Source: an uncultured bacterium (GTDB lineage: Bacteria > Bipolaricaulota > Bipolaricaulia > UBA7950 > UBA9294). From it: a DNA stretch of 64,000 bases. Both the position numbers and the translations under genes were made by a program. Positions within the stretch are counted from its first letter, which is position 1; each line of letters begins with the position of its first letter. Below are positions 30,672 through 38,828 of this stretch, one piece after another. The stretch spans positions 4,081 to 68,080 of the forward strand of contig CAIOGO010000016.1 of the NCBI GenBank assembly GCA_903857865.1, read 5' to 3'. The notes below the pieces were generated by a model. That model was not told the origin of the DNA. It was given only the letters and a program-made list of their open reading frames with translations, and made no database searches.

Positions 30672-31634
30672 ATGATGAGGCGAGTAGTGCAGGTGGTTGG
30701 TGTTGGGGTAGTGCTTCTTGGGTGTGCCGTCTTTGCTGAACAGGCCGTACCGTCCGGGGTCGTAGGCCAGTTGAGCGTGGGGAGAGTCGATGCGATTGCC
30801 TACTCCGCGAATGGCGAGTTCCTAGCCATAGCGACGGGGAGCGTAGTGAAACTGGGTCGTGGCGACACACATGAGCTTGTGCACATCCTCACCAGCCACA
30901 CGGACTCTGTCCTTTGTCTTGCGTTCTCCCCCGAGGGGTTGACTCTCGCGTCTGGATCGGATGACAACACGATCAAGCTGTGGAACGCAGAGACGGGCGA
31001 ACTCCTGCGGACCCTCACCGGGCACACGCATGACGTCAATTGCGTCGCGTTCTCCCCAGACGGGACGATTCTTGCGTCGGGGTCATCGAGCAACACGATC
31101 AATCTGTGGAACGTGGAGACGGGAGAACTCCTACGCACTCTCAGAGGCCACAAGGACACGGTCTGGTCCGTTGTCTTTTCGCCTGACGGGACGACTCTTG
31201 CGTCCGGATCGTCGGACAACACGATCAACCTGTGGAATGTGGCGACAGGTGAACTGCTGCTCACACTCATAGGACATTCGGGCGCCGCGATTTCCGTTGT
31301 CTTCTTCCCGGACGGGGCGACCCTCGCGTCCGGGTCATGGGACAACACGATCAAGCTGTGGGATGTCGCGACCGGCGAGCTCTTGCGCACCCTCAAAGGG
31401 CGTGGGTGGGTCATCCAATGCACCGCACTCTCCTCAGGCGGGACGATCCTCGCGGCGGGGTCGTGGGACGGCAGGATCGAACTGTGGGATGTGGGCGCTG
31501 GCGAGGTCCTGCGCACACTTGCCGGCCACTCGGACAGTGTTACCTGCGTTGCCTTCTCCCCCGACGGAACGACTCTCGCGTCAGGATCCTGGGATGGGAA
31601 GGTTCTTTTCTGGGATGTCTCAGAGTGGCGGTAG
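30672..31634 (+). CDS. WD40-repeat lipoprotein, seven blades
   Basis: A 320-residue protein: signal peptide with a lipobox-like VLLGC at about residues 15-19, then seven WD40 units of about 42 residues. The unit reads HxDSVxCVAFSPDGTxLASGSxDNTIxLWxVxTGELLRTLxG. The first and sixth units are divergent. At the DNA level units 2-5 are nearly identical, showing recent duplication or homogenisation. Seven blades make one closed propeller, a platform for protein partners, here probably in the periplasm or on the membrane. ATG 30672 has GGAGGGAAC upstream; ATG 30675 is an alternative. It lies in the envelope module but is about 65 bases from the previous stop. Confidence 0.9.
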   Translation: MMRRVVQVVGVGVVLLGCAVFAEQAVPSGVVGQLSVGRVDAIAYSANGEFLAIATGSVVKLGRGDTHELVHILTSHTDSVLCLAFSPEGLTLASGSDDNTIKLWNAETGELLRTLTGHTHDVNCVAFSPDGTILASGSSSNTINLWNVETGELLRTLRGHKDTVWSVVFSPDGTTLASGSSDNTINLWNVATGELLLTLIGHSGAAISVVFFPDGATLASGSWDNTIKLWDVATGELLRTLKGRGWVIQCTALSSGGTILAAGSWDGRIELWDVGAGEVLRTLAGHSDSVTCVAFSPDGTTLASGSWDGKVLFWDVSEWR

Positions 31635-31951
31635 CCTTCCCAGGAGCCGTGCGTGTGCTCTCGACGCCACGTCCGCCGGCGTGGGCGCATCGCCCCCTGG
31701 ATTTGGGGTTGAGCGATCTGACGACGATTCGGCCGTGCAGCATGCCCTGCTTCTTCACACTGCGGGGCAAGGTCTGGTCAGGTGGAGCCTATGGCTTGCC
31801 CCGCGAGAACCGATTTGGGAGTCAACAGGCCATACTGGGTCTGTCAGCAGTCGACTACGAGGAGAAAGAGGGGACGCTGGGTAGGACAGCGAGGGCTTGA
31901 TCCAGCACACTGACCTATCCATGTTCCGCAAGTCAAGTAAGGGAGGAGTCT
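31635..31951 (+). other. Intergenic stretch between the WD40 and OmpH genes
   Basis: No gene seen. One frame (ending near 31900) reads TLRGKVWSGGAYGLPRENRFGS and QQAILGLSAVDYEEKEG, which looks more protein-like than the usual shadow frames, but it has no start codon with a ribosome site and no family match. It could be a decayed gene end or chance. Confidence 0.4.
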
Positions 31952-32695
31952 ATGATGCGTAGTCCGCTCTTGATTGCCATCGCTGCTTTGGCCTTGTTCC
32001 TTGCGGCGGGCGCCCTGGTCGTTCAGTTCGTTGGCCCCTCGAAAGGCGGCGTGAGCCAGACTGATTTCGCCGCCCTTCAGAGCCAAGTGGGCTCTCTGAA
32101 GACGAGCGGAGCGGGCTTGAAGGTTGCGTTCGTCAATGTGGACTCCGCCTTCTTCGTGTTCATGAATGCCGTCGCCGCGCTCCGCCAGGGGGTCGCCGAC
32201 AAGACCCAACAGATCACGGACCTCAACAATGCCTACCAAGCGGGTACGGCGTCGAAGGATGCGTATCAGCGGCAGCTTCTGCAATTGAACGCCGAACTGC
32301 TCGGTGCGCGGGTGTCTGCCGACGTGGGAACGCTCGATCGGATGATTGCGTCTGAGGCGTTCGCCGACATGCACACGAATCTTCAGAAGGAGCGCGACTC
32401 GTCGCAGACTCTTGTCGACACCGCGAAGAGCCTCGTCGCGATGGCCGCGGAGGGGGCTGCCGACACACCCGACTTCCAGAACCGGTTCACGCAGGCGCAG
32501 AGTGCCTTCACGCAACTCGATCAGTTTGTGGCGCAAGCCGCGACAACCAAGGTGCAACAGGCTGCGAAGAAGATCGCGGTCGCCCAAGGGATCGACCTTG
32601 TGGTCCCAGCCAAGAACGTCGTTCTCTACTACAACCCGGCTGTAGTCATGGACATCACGGAGCTCGTCAAGAGCGAGATCGCGGGCTACCTCTAG
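31952..32695 (+). CDS. Skp/OmpH-like periplasmic coiled-coil protein
   Basis: A 247-residue protein with an N-terminal membrane or signal segment (LLIAIAALALFLAAGALVVQF). The mature part starts LKVAFVNVDSAFFVFMNAVAALRQGV, the Skp/OmpH-type beginning (K-V/I-A-x-V-x-x-x), followed by a long helical arm (KTQQITDLNNAYQAGTASKDAYQRQLLQLNAELLGARVSAD) and a return helix ending KIAVAQGIDLVVPAKNVVLYYNPAVVMDITELV, the conserved C-terminal strand with D-L-V-V. Skp is a trimeric chaperone for outer-membrane proteins. The length is larger than the usual 150-170 residues. ATG 31952 has GGGAGGAG upstream. Confidence 0.82.
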   Translation: MMRSPLLIAIAALALFLAAGALVVQFVGPSKGGVSQTDFAALQSQVGSLKTSGAGLKVAFVNVDSAFFVFMNAVAALRQGVADKTQQITDLNNAYQAGTASKDAYQRQLLQLNAELLGARVSADVGTLDRMIASEAFADMHTNLQKERDSSQTLVDTAKSLVAMAAEGAADTPDFQNRFTQAQSAFTQLDQFVAQAATTKVQQAAKKIAVAQGIDLVVPAKNVVLYYNPAVVMDITELVKSEIAGYL

Positions 32696-32712
32696 CGAGG
32701 GGAGGCCTACGC

Positions 32713-32970
32713 TTGATGACACTCATCGCCGGGCAGGAAATGCCGGCGGTTAGCTCCGTGGTCCACTTTGAGATTGCGCCGAGGAATGGCCTGGTCCCGG
32801 CGCACGGCCTGCCCGTCGCGTTGGGTATGCCGATCGTCCTGGGTTTCCTGCTCCTCTCGCTGAAACACCCATCGCCGGGTGCGCCGGTGACAGAGCGGTG
32901 CATGACTCGTCGCGACCGAGAACAGGGAGCCGACCGAGCGCCGCTGCGTGGGGCCGGGCTCCTCTTCTAG
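32713..32970 (+). pseudogene. Duplicated C-terminal fragment of the 30076-30606 gene
   Basis: The frame from TTG 32713 codes LMTLIAGQEMPAVSSVVHFEIAPRNGLVPAHGLPVALGMPIVLGFLLLSLKH, clearly related to the last 55 residues of the exporter-operon membrane-anchored protein (ALVAGREMPTVSPVVYFQVEPRNSLDPGHILPVALGMPVVLGLLLLLLNY). After this the frame becomes unrelated (PSPGAPVTERCMTRR...) and ends next to the MgtA stop. GAGG is found near 32699-32707 upstream. Either a partial gene duplication now decayed, or a small expressed tail protein. Confidence 0.72.
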
Positions 32971-35531
32971 GGAGCAACGTGCCGGTAGAAGATCCTCTTG
33001 GCGAGCTCCGCGGCCGCGAAGTAGAGGAGCACGATGCCGGCAATGAGAGGGACGAACGCGGCGGGCAGCGGCTGGAATCCGAACATCCTGCCCAACGGGG
33101 TCACGGGGAGCACGAACGCCACGGCGACGACGGCGAACGTCCCTAGAAGAAGAGCGAGACTGGGGCGGCTCTTGAAGAAAGGCCGGCGCGTGCGCATGAC
33201 CAGAACAATGAGCGCCGCCGAGGCGACCGACTCGATGAACCAGCCCGTGCGGAACGCGCCCTCCGAGGACCGGAAGATGAGTAGGAGCACGCCGAACGTC
33301 AAGAAGTCGAAGAGCGAACTCAACAGGCCGAAGACCATCATGAAGCGGTGGATGAAGCGAATGTCCCACCGGCGCGGCTTCTCCAGCAGTTCGGAGTCGA
33401 CGCTGTCCGTGGCAATGGTCATCTCCGGCAGGTCGGTGAGCAGGTTCATCAACAAGATCTGGCGCGGCAGAAGCGGCAGGAACGGCAGGAAGAGCGACGC
33501 GCCGGCCATGCTGGCCATGTTGCCGAAGTTGGCGCTCGTGGCCATGAACACGTACTTGAGCGTGTTGGCGAACGTCGCCCGACCCTCTCGCGTGCCCTGA
33601 ACGAGGACGGCGAGATCCTTCTCCAGAAGGACGATGTCGGCCGCCTCCTTGGCCACGTCGACGGCGCTGTTCACGGAGATGCCGACATCGGCAACGTGGA
33701 GTGCAGAGGCGTCGTTGATCCCGTCGCCGAGGTATCCGACGACGTGGCCCGCCTTCTTCAGAGCCAGGATCAGGCGCTCCTTCTGGTTGGGCTCCACCTC
33801 GGCGAACACGTTCACGTCCCGCACTCGCTGGACGAGAGCTTCGTCACTCATCTCGCAGAGCTCGGAGCCGGTCAGGACGGTCGGGTTGGGCAGCCCGACC
33901 TGGAGGGCGGTGTGAAGCGCGACGAATCGGTTATCTCCCGTGACGACGCGCAGCGAGACGCCGAGGTCTCGGAGCTGCAACAGGAGATCCTGCACGCCGG
34001 CCTTGGCGGGATCGAAGAGGCAGAGCAGTCCGAGGAAGCAGAGATCTGCCTCTTCGTTTCTAGTGATCTTGTCTAGGTCTCCTACGTCGCGAGTCGCGAC
34101 GCCGAGGACACGCAGTCCCTGAGCACTCAGCGCCTCGAAGCGCGCTTCGATCCCTGCGCGCGCGGAGGCGATGTCGACGATTCGCCCGCTCGACTCTTCT
34201 GCGGTCGCGCAGACCGAGAGGATGGGCATGAGGGCGCCCTTCGCGATCAAGACGCGGCGGCCCTCGTAGCGGACGAGGACGCTCAGGCGCTTGCGGACGA
34301 AGTCGTACGGGATCTCGTCGAGCTTCTCGACTTCCGACACGCTGGGCCGCGGCGCCCGCACAATGGCCGCATCAATGGGGTTGGAGAATCCGCTCTGAAG
34401 ATGCGCGTTGAGATACGCGTAGACGAGCGTCTTGTCGCTCTTCGTCCCGTCCACGGCGAGGGCGGACTCGAGTTCGACCGTCCCCTCGGTCAGGGTGCCC
34501 GTCTTGTCCGAGCAGAGGATGTCCATGCTGCCGAAGTTTTCGATGGAGGCCAGGCGCTTGACGATGACGCGCTTCGCGGCCATTCGGCGGGCGCCGTGCG
34601 CCAGGTTGACGCTGATGATGGCCGGCAGGAGCTGCGGCGTGAGGCCGACGGCGAGCGCGAGGGAGAAGAGCAGTGAGTCGAGGATCGGGCGTTGAAAGCC
34701 CACGTTGATTGCGAAGATCGCAAGGACGAGGACGAGGGTGACCTCCATGAGAAGGTATCCGAGGCGGCGGATGCCGCGTTCGAACTCGGTCTCCGGCGGT
34801 CGCAGCCGCAGACGGTGAGAGATCTTTCCGAACTCGGTGTCGAGGCCCGTCGCGACGACGACGGCCGAGGCGGTCCCGCTGACGACGTGAGTCCCCATGA
34901 AGAGCGAGTTGCCGCGGCGCGCGAGCGGCGTATCGGCGGGCAGGACGGCCGCGCTCTTCTCCCCAGGGTACGTCTCCCCCGTGAGTGCCGCCTCGTCGAC
35001 GAACAGGTCCCTCGACTCAAGGACGAGACAGTCCGCCGGAACGACGTTGCCGGCATTGAGCCGCACGATGTCGCCGGGCACGACATCTTCGAGTGGGATC
35101 TCGTCTTCCTTCCCGTCGCGAAGGACCTTCGTTCGGACGCGGACAAGATCAAGGAGCTTGCCCACCGCCTGCGTTGCTCCTCTCTCCTGCCAAAAACCTA
35201 GAATGGCGCTTGCGAGCACGATGCCAAAGATGATGGTGGCGTTCGTTGGGTCGTTCAGAAAGAAGGACAGCGTGGCGGCGGCAATCAGGATGAGGGTGAT
35301 CGGGCTCTTGAACTGCGTGAGGAGAAGGGTCAACGCCCCCGTCTTCTTCTTGGCGTGCAGGCGATTCGCGCCGTGCGTTGCGAGACGGCCTGCCGCCTCG
35401 GCGGAGGAGAGCCCGCCCGGTGCCGCGCGAAGGGTGTCAAGGACTTCGGACGTAGAGTGCGACCAAAACGCAGCAGGGGGTTCTTGGTCCGAGAGGAGCC
35501 CTCGCTTGTTTCCCCGTCGTCGTTCGGCCAT
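32967..35531 (-). CDS. mgtA: P-type ATPase, MgtA/B-type magnesium transporter
   Basis: An 854-residue P3B-type ATPase. The sequence shows the N-terminal cation-ATPase region (AAFWSHSTSEVLDTLRAAPGGLSSAEAAGRLATHGANRL), actuator (VDEAALTGETYPGEKS), phosphorylation site CSDKTGTLTEG with D342, nucleotide-domain motif (KGALMPIL), hinge (GDGINDASALHVADVGISVN) and about ten helices, including a C-terminal six-helix part. The segment matches MgtA/MgtB: the N-I-x-x-F-G-S-M-D and TGTLTEG-TVELE context and the final helices with LPFLPLLPRQILLMNLLTDLPEMTIATDSVD. It likely imports Mg2+. The gene ends at the duplicated fragment (32967) and its 5' side has only 106 bases before a membrane protein gene. Confidence 0.92.
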   Translation of the reverse strand: MAERRRGNKRGLLSDQEPPAAFWSHSTSEVLDTLRAAPGGLSSAEAAGRLATHGANRLHAKKKTGALTLLLTQFKSPITLILIAAATLSFFLNDPTNATIIFGIVLASAILGFWQERGATQAVGKLLDLVRVRTKVLRDGKEDEIPLEDVVPGDIVRLNAGNVVPADCLVLESRDLFVDEAALTGETYPGEKSAAVLPADTPLARRGNSLFMGTHVVSGTASAVVVATGLDTEFGKISHRLRLRPPETEFERGIRRLGYLLMEVTLVLVLAIFAINVGFQRPILDSLLFSLALAVGLTPQLLPAIISVNLAHGARRMAAKRVIVKRLASIENFGSMDILCSDKTGTLTEGTVELESALAVDGTKSDKTLVYAYLNAHLQSGFSNPIDAAIVRAPRPSVSEVEKLDEIPYDFVRKRLSVLVRYEGRRVLIAKGALMPILSVCATAEESSGRIVDIASARAGIEARFEALSAQGLRVLGVATRDVGDLDKITRNEEADLCFLGLLCLFDPAKAGVQDLLLQLRDLGVSLRVVTGDNRFVALHTALQVGLPNPTVLTGSELCEMSDEALVQRVRDVNVFAEVEPNQKERLILALKKAGHVVGYLGDGINDASALHVADVGISVNSAVDVAKEAADIVLLEKDLAVLVQGTREGRATFANTLKYVFMATSANFGNMASMAGASLFLPFLPLLPRQILLMNLLTDLPEMTIATDSVDSELLEKPRRWDIRFIHRFMMVFGLLSSLFDFLTFGVLLLIFRSSEGAFRTGWFIESVASAALIVLVMRTRRPFFKSRPSLALLLGTFAVVAVAFVLPVTPLGRMFGFQPLPAAFVPLIAGIVLLYFAAAELAKRIFYRHVAP

Positions 35532-35637
35532 GTCTTCTGCGGGTCCACGCGCTCCGCGGGGCGCGGTCGCCGCGCCATTCTAGACGGAAGAGACAGACAG
35601 CGGCCAACTCAACGTGGCTGCGAATCTGAGTGGGGCG

Positions 35638-36228
35638 CTACTCCCGAGAAGCGGTCTGTCTCCAATGGGCGCGCGCCATCAGAAGGAGCAGGAGCGACGT
35701 GCAGACGACGGCGCGGACCGAGTACACCGTGGCGAGCCAGCCCTCGCTCGACAAGAGGGACAGGGCCGCGGCGAGGAGCATACCGATCCAGGCGGCGAAC
35801 GATTCGGTGTTCCTGTCGGCCTGCCAAATCCTCTTTGCGACTGGGAAGTAGGCGATGACGAGGATCGCCTGGATCGCCCCGTGCGCGGCCGCGTGCTCGC
35901 GGGTGAAGCCCCAGAAGACGAGGATCGCGGCGACCGCTCCGAGGCATCCGAAGTCAAAGCGCGTGAAGCGCGAGGTCTTGTCTCCGAACAGAAGGATGGC
36001 GATGGTCACGCAGCCCACGAGAGCCATGTCCGAGGTGTTGAGGATGTTGTCGAGCGGACCGTGCGTCCCCTCCGACAGGAAGGTGACGAAGCTCCCGACC
36101 ACGGCGATCGTGAAGAAGACCCACATCGCGAGCGCCGGCTGAATCCTCTTCTGACGGATGAGCCATACGTAGCGCACAAGGATGAACAGGTTGAGCGTGA
36201 CGACCGCGGCGAGCGAGAAGAACCTCAC
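35638..36228 (-). CDS. Integral membrane protein, six to seven helices
   Basis: A 196-residue membrane protein: helices near residues 3-20 (LAAVVTLNLFILVRYVWL), 30-50 (ALAMWVFFTIAVVGSFVTFL), 65-85 (MALVGCVTIAILLFGD), 95-110 (FGCLGAVAAILVFWGF), 118-133 (AIQAILVIAYFPVAK) and 145-180. Its ATG overlaps the stop of the upstream aminotransferase gene by 4 bases (36225-36228), so it is the second gene of a two-gene operon. Family unknown. Confidence 0.75.
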   Translation of the reverse strand: MRFFSLAAVVTLNLFILVRYVWLIRQKRIQPALAMWVFFTIAVVGSFVTFLSEGTHGPLDNILNTSDMALVGCVTIAILLFGDKTSRFTRFDFGCLGAVAAILVFWGFTREHAAAHGAIQAILVIAYFPVAKRIWQADRNTESFAAWIGMLLAAALSLLSSEGWLATVYSVRAVVCTSLLLLLMARAHWRQTASRE

Positions 36229-37442
36229 GCGGCGCCTCCCAAGACGAGATCGAGAGCAGCCACGAGGCCGCGGATCTCGTCCTCGCCGATGACGAGCGGT
36301 GGATAGAAGCGCAGAAGATTCGCCGCGGGCTTGCAGCCGACGAGGAACCCACGTTCGAGCAACGCGCGATGGACGTCGTGGAGCGCTGGGCGAGAGTCTG
36401 GATGTAGCTCCATTGCGAGCATCAGGCCGCGGCCGCGGACCTCGCGGACCGCGGCGTGCCGTGAGGCGATGGTGATGAGCTCCCGCAGGAAGACCTTTCC
36501 GACTCGGGCGCTGCGCTCGACGAGCTTCTCGTCGCGCAGGACGGCGAGAACCTCCATGGCGACCGCGCTGCCCAACGGATCGTTCTGGTGCGACTGGGCG
36601 TAATGGAAGCCGCTCGCTTCGAGATCGGCGCCAATCGAACGTCGCATCGCGACGGCGCTGACCGGGTAGCCGTTCCCGAGACCTTTTCCCAGCGCTACGA
36701 GATCGGGGCGAAGGTCGTAGTGCTGGAAACCATACCAGGCGCCCGTGCGGCCGAGACCCGTCGTCACTTCGTCAACGACGAGGACGCCGCCGGCGTCGGC
36801 GACCCGCGCGGCGAGGGCGCGAACGGGACCTCGCGGGGGAAGCTTGACGAACCCGCCTGAGTTGCCGGGCTCGAACACGAACGTGCCGATCCTCTCGAAT
36901 GGGATCTCTGCGAGGCGTGGGCAGCCGGGATCGCAGTCGGCGTTCTTCGGGCACTCGGCGCACGCCGCCCAGTCGAAGAGGATCCATTCGTTGGACGACA
37001 TCGTGCCGGTGGTCCCGTATGCCGAGAGGTAGGCGCCCGTGAGTCCGAGGAGGAAGGTCCTGCGACTCGTACGGCGTCCGATCTGCGTCGCCAGCTCGAC
37101 GGCCTCGCTGCCCGAGGCGAGGAAGACGCACTTCCCGTCCGGGAACGGTAGCGTCCCGAGCACAGCCGTCGCAGCCTCCGCAGCCAGCGCGGTTTCGACG
37201 CGGTAGCCGAGGTGCAGGGCACGATCTAGTTGAGCGTGCATGACGGTCTGGAGTCGAGGGTGGGCATGACCGAGTCCGGCGCACCATACACCCGACTCGA
37301 AGTCGACGATCCGGTCACCGCCCGCCGTGATGAGGTAGACGCCCTCGGCGTGCACCACGTCGTCCCGCCACAGCTCGTACCCCGTGCAGTCGAGGATCGG
37401 CCTCACGTCGCGTCTCCGTTCATCATGCAGCGTAGAGTACAT
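36225..37442 (-). CDS. Class III PLP-dependent aminotransferase
   Basis: A 405-residue enzyme. LTGAYLSAYGTTGTMSSNEW and VFLASGSEAVELATQIGRR form the cofactor phosphate region, DEVTTGLGRTGAWYGFQHYDLRPDLVALGKGLGNGYPVSAV contains the PLP Lys (K253), and FHYAQSHQNDPLGSAVAMEVL follows; these are the class III (ornithine/GABA-type) features. A Cys-rich loop (CAECPKNADCDPGCPRL) is an unusual insertion with four Cys that could hold a metal. ATG 37442 is chosen for GGAGG just before it; an extended N-terminus has no homology. Substrate not predictable. It begins the operon with the membrane protein gene. Confidence 0.88.
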   Translation of the reverse strand: MYSTLHDERRRDVRPILDCTGYELWRDDVVHAEGVYLITAGGDRIVDFESGVWCAGLGHAHPRLQTVMHAQLDRALHLGYRVETALAAEAATAVLGTLPFPDGKCVFLASGSEAVELATQIGRRTSRRTFLLGLTGAYLSAYGTTGTMSSNEWILFDWAACAECPKNADCDPGCPRLAEIPFERIGTFVFEPGNSGGFVKLPPRGPVRALAARVADAGGVLVVDEVTTGLGRTGAWYGFQHYDLRPDLVALGKGLGNGYPVSAVAMRRSIGADLEASGFHYAQSHQNDPLGSAVAMEVLAVLRDEKLVERSARVGKVFLRELITIASRHAAVREVRGRGLMLAMELHPDSRPALHDVHRALLERGFLVGCKPAANLLRFYPPLVIGEDEIRGLVAALDLVLGGAA

Positions 37443-37801
37443 GGTCCTCCGCATCGAGCGCGAGCCAGCCTTGACGAGTGCGTCGAGGTGGCGGATACTG
37501 CGCCCAACCCACGCCGCCGGCGTTCCGCCGGCAACTTCGGCGCGCGGTCCTCGCCCCTGACAAGGCGAGGAAAGGAGACGAACTCCGGTGGAACTGGCCA
37601 CGTTGTAGAACGGACCGAAAGGCCGTGACCAGATCTCCTCGAGTTCCTCCGACACTACGTGCCTGGTTCTTGTTTGGCGTCGCTCCCGAATGCCTCTCGC
37701 ACGGCCTCTTCGCCTCCGCTCCGTCGCTCGCTGAACAAGCTGTGTCTACGCTTGGCGCAGACTCGTGAAGACATCACGATGTGGAACGAAGGATGGAAGG
37801 T
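37443..37801. other. Divergent intergenic region, no gene seen
   Basis: The gap lies between the 5' ends of the minus-strand aminotransferase and the plus-strand GNAT gene. It should contain the promoters of both. No hairpin or open frame with support was recognised. A purine-rich stretch (GGCGAGGAAAGGAGACG, about 37563-37579) resembles a ribosome site but no coding region follows. Confidence 0.5.
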
Positions 37802-38758
37802 ATGAAGCTTACGATGCGAAGGTACGAGAGAGAGGACGACTTCTGGGCGATCCGCCAGTTCCTGCGGGACGTGTACCTACGGAACGGGCGAACCGAACAC
37901 TCGTGGCAGACGGCCCGCTTCGACTACTGGCGCTGGCACGGGATCATGAACATGGGCGACGGAAACCTCGAGACCGACGTCTTCCTGTGGGAGACTCCCG
38001 GGGGGCAGCTAGCCGCCGTTGCGAACTGCGAAGGGCGTGGGCACGTCTTCCTGCAGGTCGATCCGCGGTTCCGGACGCTCGACCTTGAGGAAGAGATGCT
38101 CGACGTCGCCGAGCGGAGCCTCGGCGGGATCGGTAAGGCGTCAGGGCGGCCGTTCGTCAACGTGTGGGCTCAAGACGACGACCTGATGCGAACCGAGCTT
38201 CTCGCACGCCGCGGCCACACGCGTCGCGCCGAGTGGCAGCAGATCGAGCGGGTGCGCGATCTCGCGCTTCCGATTCCCGACGTGCCGGGTCCGGAGGGAT
38301 ACACGATCCGGGCCATGAAGGCCGACGACCAGGAGCTTGCGAGCCGCAGTTGGGCGAGCTGGCGGGCCTTCCACCCCGACGAGCCGAACGACAAGTACGA
38401 AGGCTGGGAGTGGCAGAGGAATGTGCACAAGGCTCCCATGTACCGGCGCGATCTCGACATCATCGCCGAGGCGCCGTCGGGCGAGATCGCCGCGTTCGCC
38501 ACGGCCTGGTACGACGACGCAACTCGCGCCTGCACCTTCGAGCCGGTCGGGACGGCGCCCGAGTACCAGCGGCGCGGCCTCGCCAAGGCCGTGATCGCCG
38601 AGGGGATGCGGCGCGCAAAGGAGATGGGCGCGCTCGTAGCGACGGTAGGGGGCGGCGGGGAGTCCAATCCGCCGGCCGAGCCGCTCTACGCCTGCATGTT
38701 CAGCAAGGAGGGCGTGAGCGCGACGGGGTGGCTCAAGTACCTGGACGGGAAGCCGTAG
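37802..38758 (+). CDS. Two-domain GNAT acetyltransferase
   Basis: A 318-residue protein. The first half (LTMRRYEREDDFWAIRQFLRDVYLRNG) is a GNAT-like fold whose acetyl-CoA loop is degenerate (HVFLQVDPRFRTLDLEEEML). The second half (YTIRAMKADDQELASRSWASWRAFHPDEPNDKYEGWEW) has a good motif TFEPVGTAPEYQRRGLAKAVIAEGMRRAKEMG and a Gly-rich VATVGGGGESNPPAEPLY ending with W-L-K-Y-L. Such tandem enzymes usually have one active and one structural domain. ATG 37802 is preceded by GGAAGG. A large bidirectional hairpin follows its stop. Confidence 0.85.
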   Translation: MKLTMRRYEREDDFWAIRQFLRDVYLRNGRTEHSWQTARFDYWRWHGIMNMGDGNLETDVFLWETPGGQLAAVANCEGRGHVFLQVDPRFRTLDLEEEMLDVAERSLGGIGKASGRPFVNVWAQDDDLMRTELLARRGHTRRAEWQQIERVRDLALPIPDVPGPEGYTIRAMKADDQELASRSWASWRAFHPDEPNDKYEGWEWQRNVHKAPMYRRDLDIIAEAPSGEIAAFATAWYDDATRACTFEPVGTAPEYQRRGLAKAVIAEGMRRAKEMGALVATVGGGGESNPPAEPLYACMFSKEGVSATGWLKYLDGKP

Positions 38759-38776
38759 CGGCTTCCGAACTCACGG

Positions 38777-38813
38777 GATGAGTGGACGGGCCCTCGCAGT
38801 CCGTCCACTCATC
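38777..38813. terminator. Bidirectional hairpin between convergent genes
   Basis: GATGAGTGGACGG (38777-38789) pairs perfectly with CCGTCCACTCATC (38801-38813), a 13-bp stem with an 11-base loop. It sits between the ends of the convergent genes 37802-38758 and 38829-39665, so it can serve as a transcription stop or 3' barrier for both strands. No T-run follows on either side. Confidence 0.7.
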
Positions 38814-38828
38814 GCAGGCCCCTAGGAG

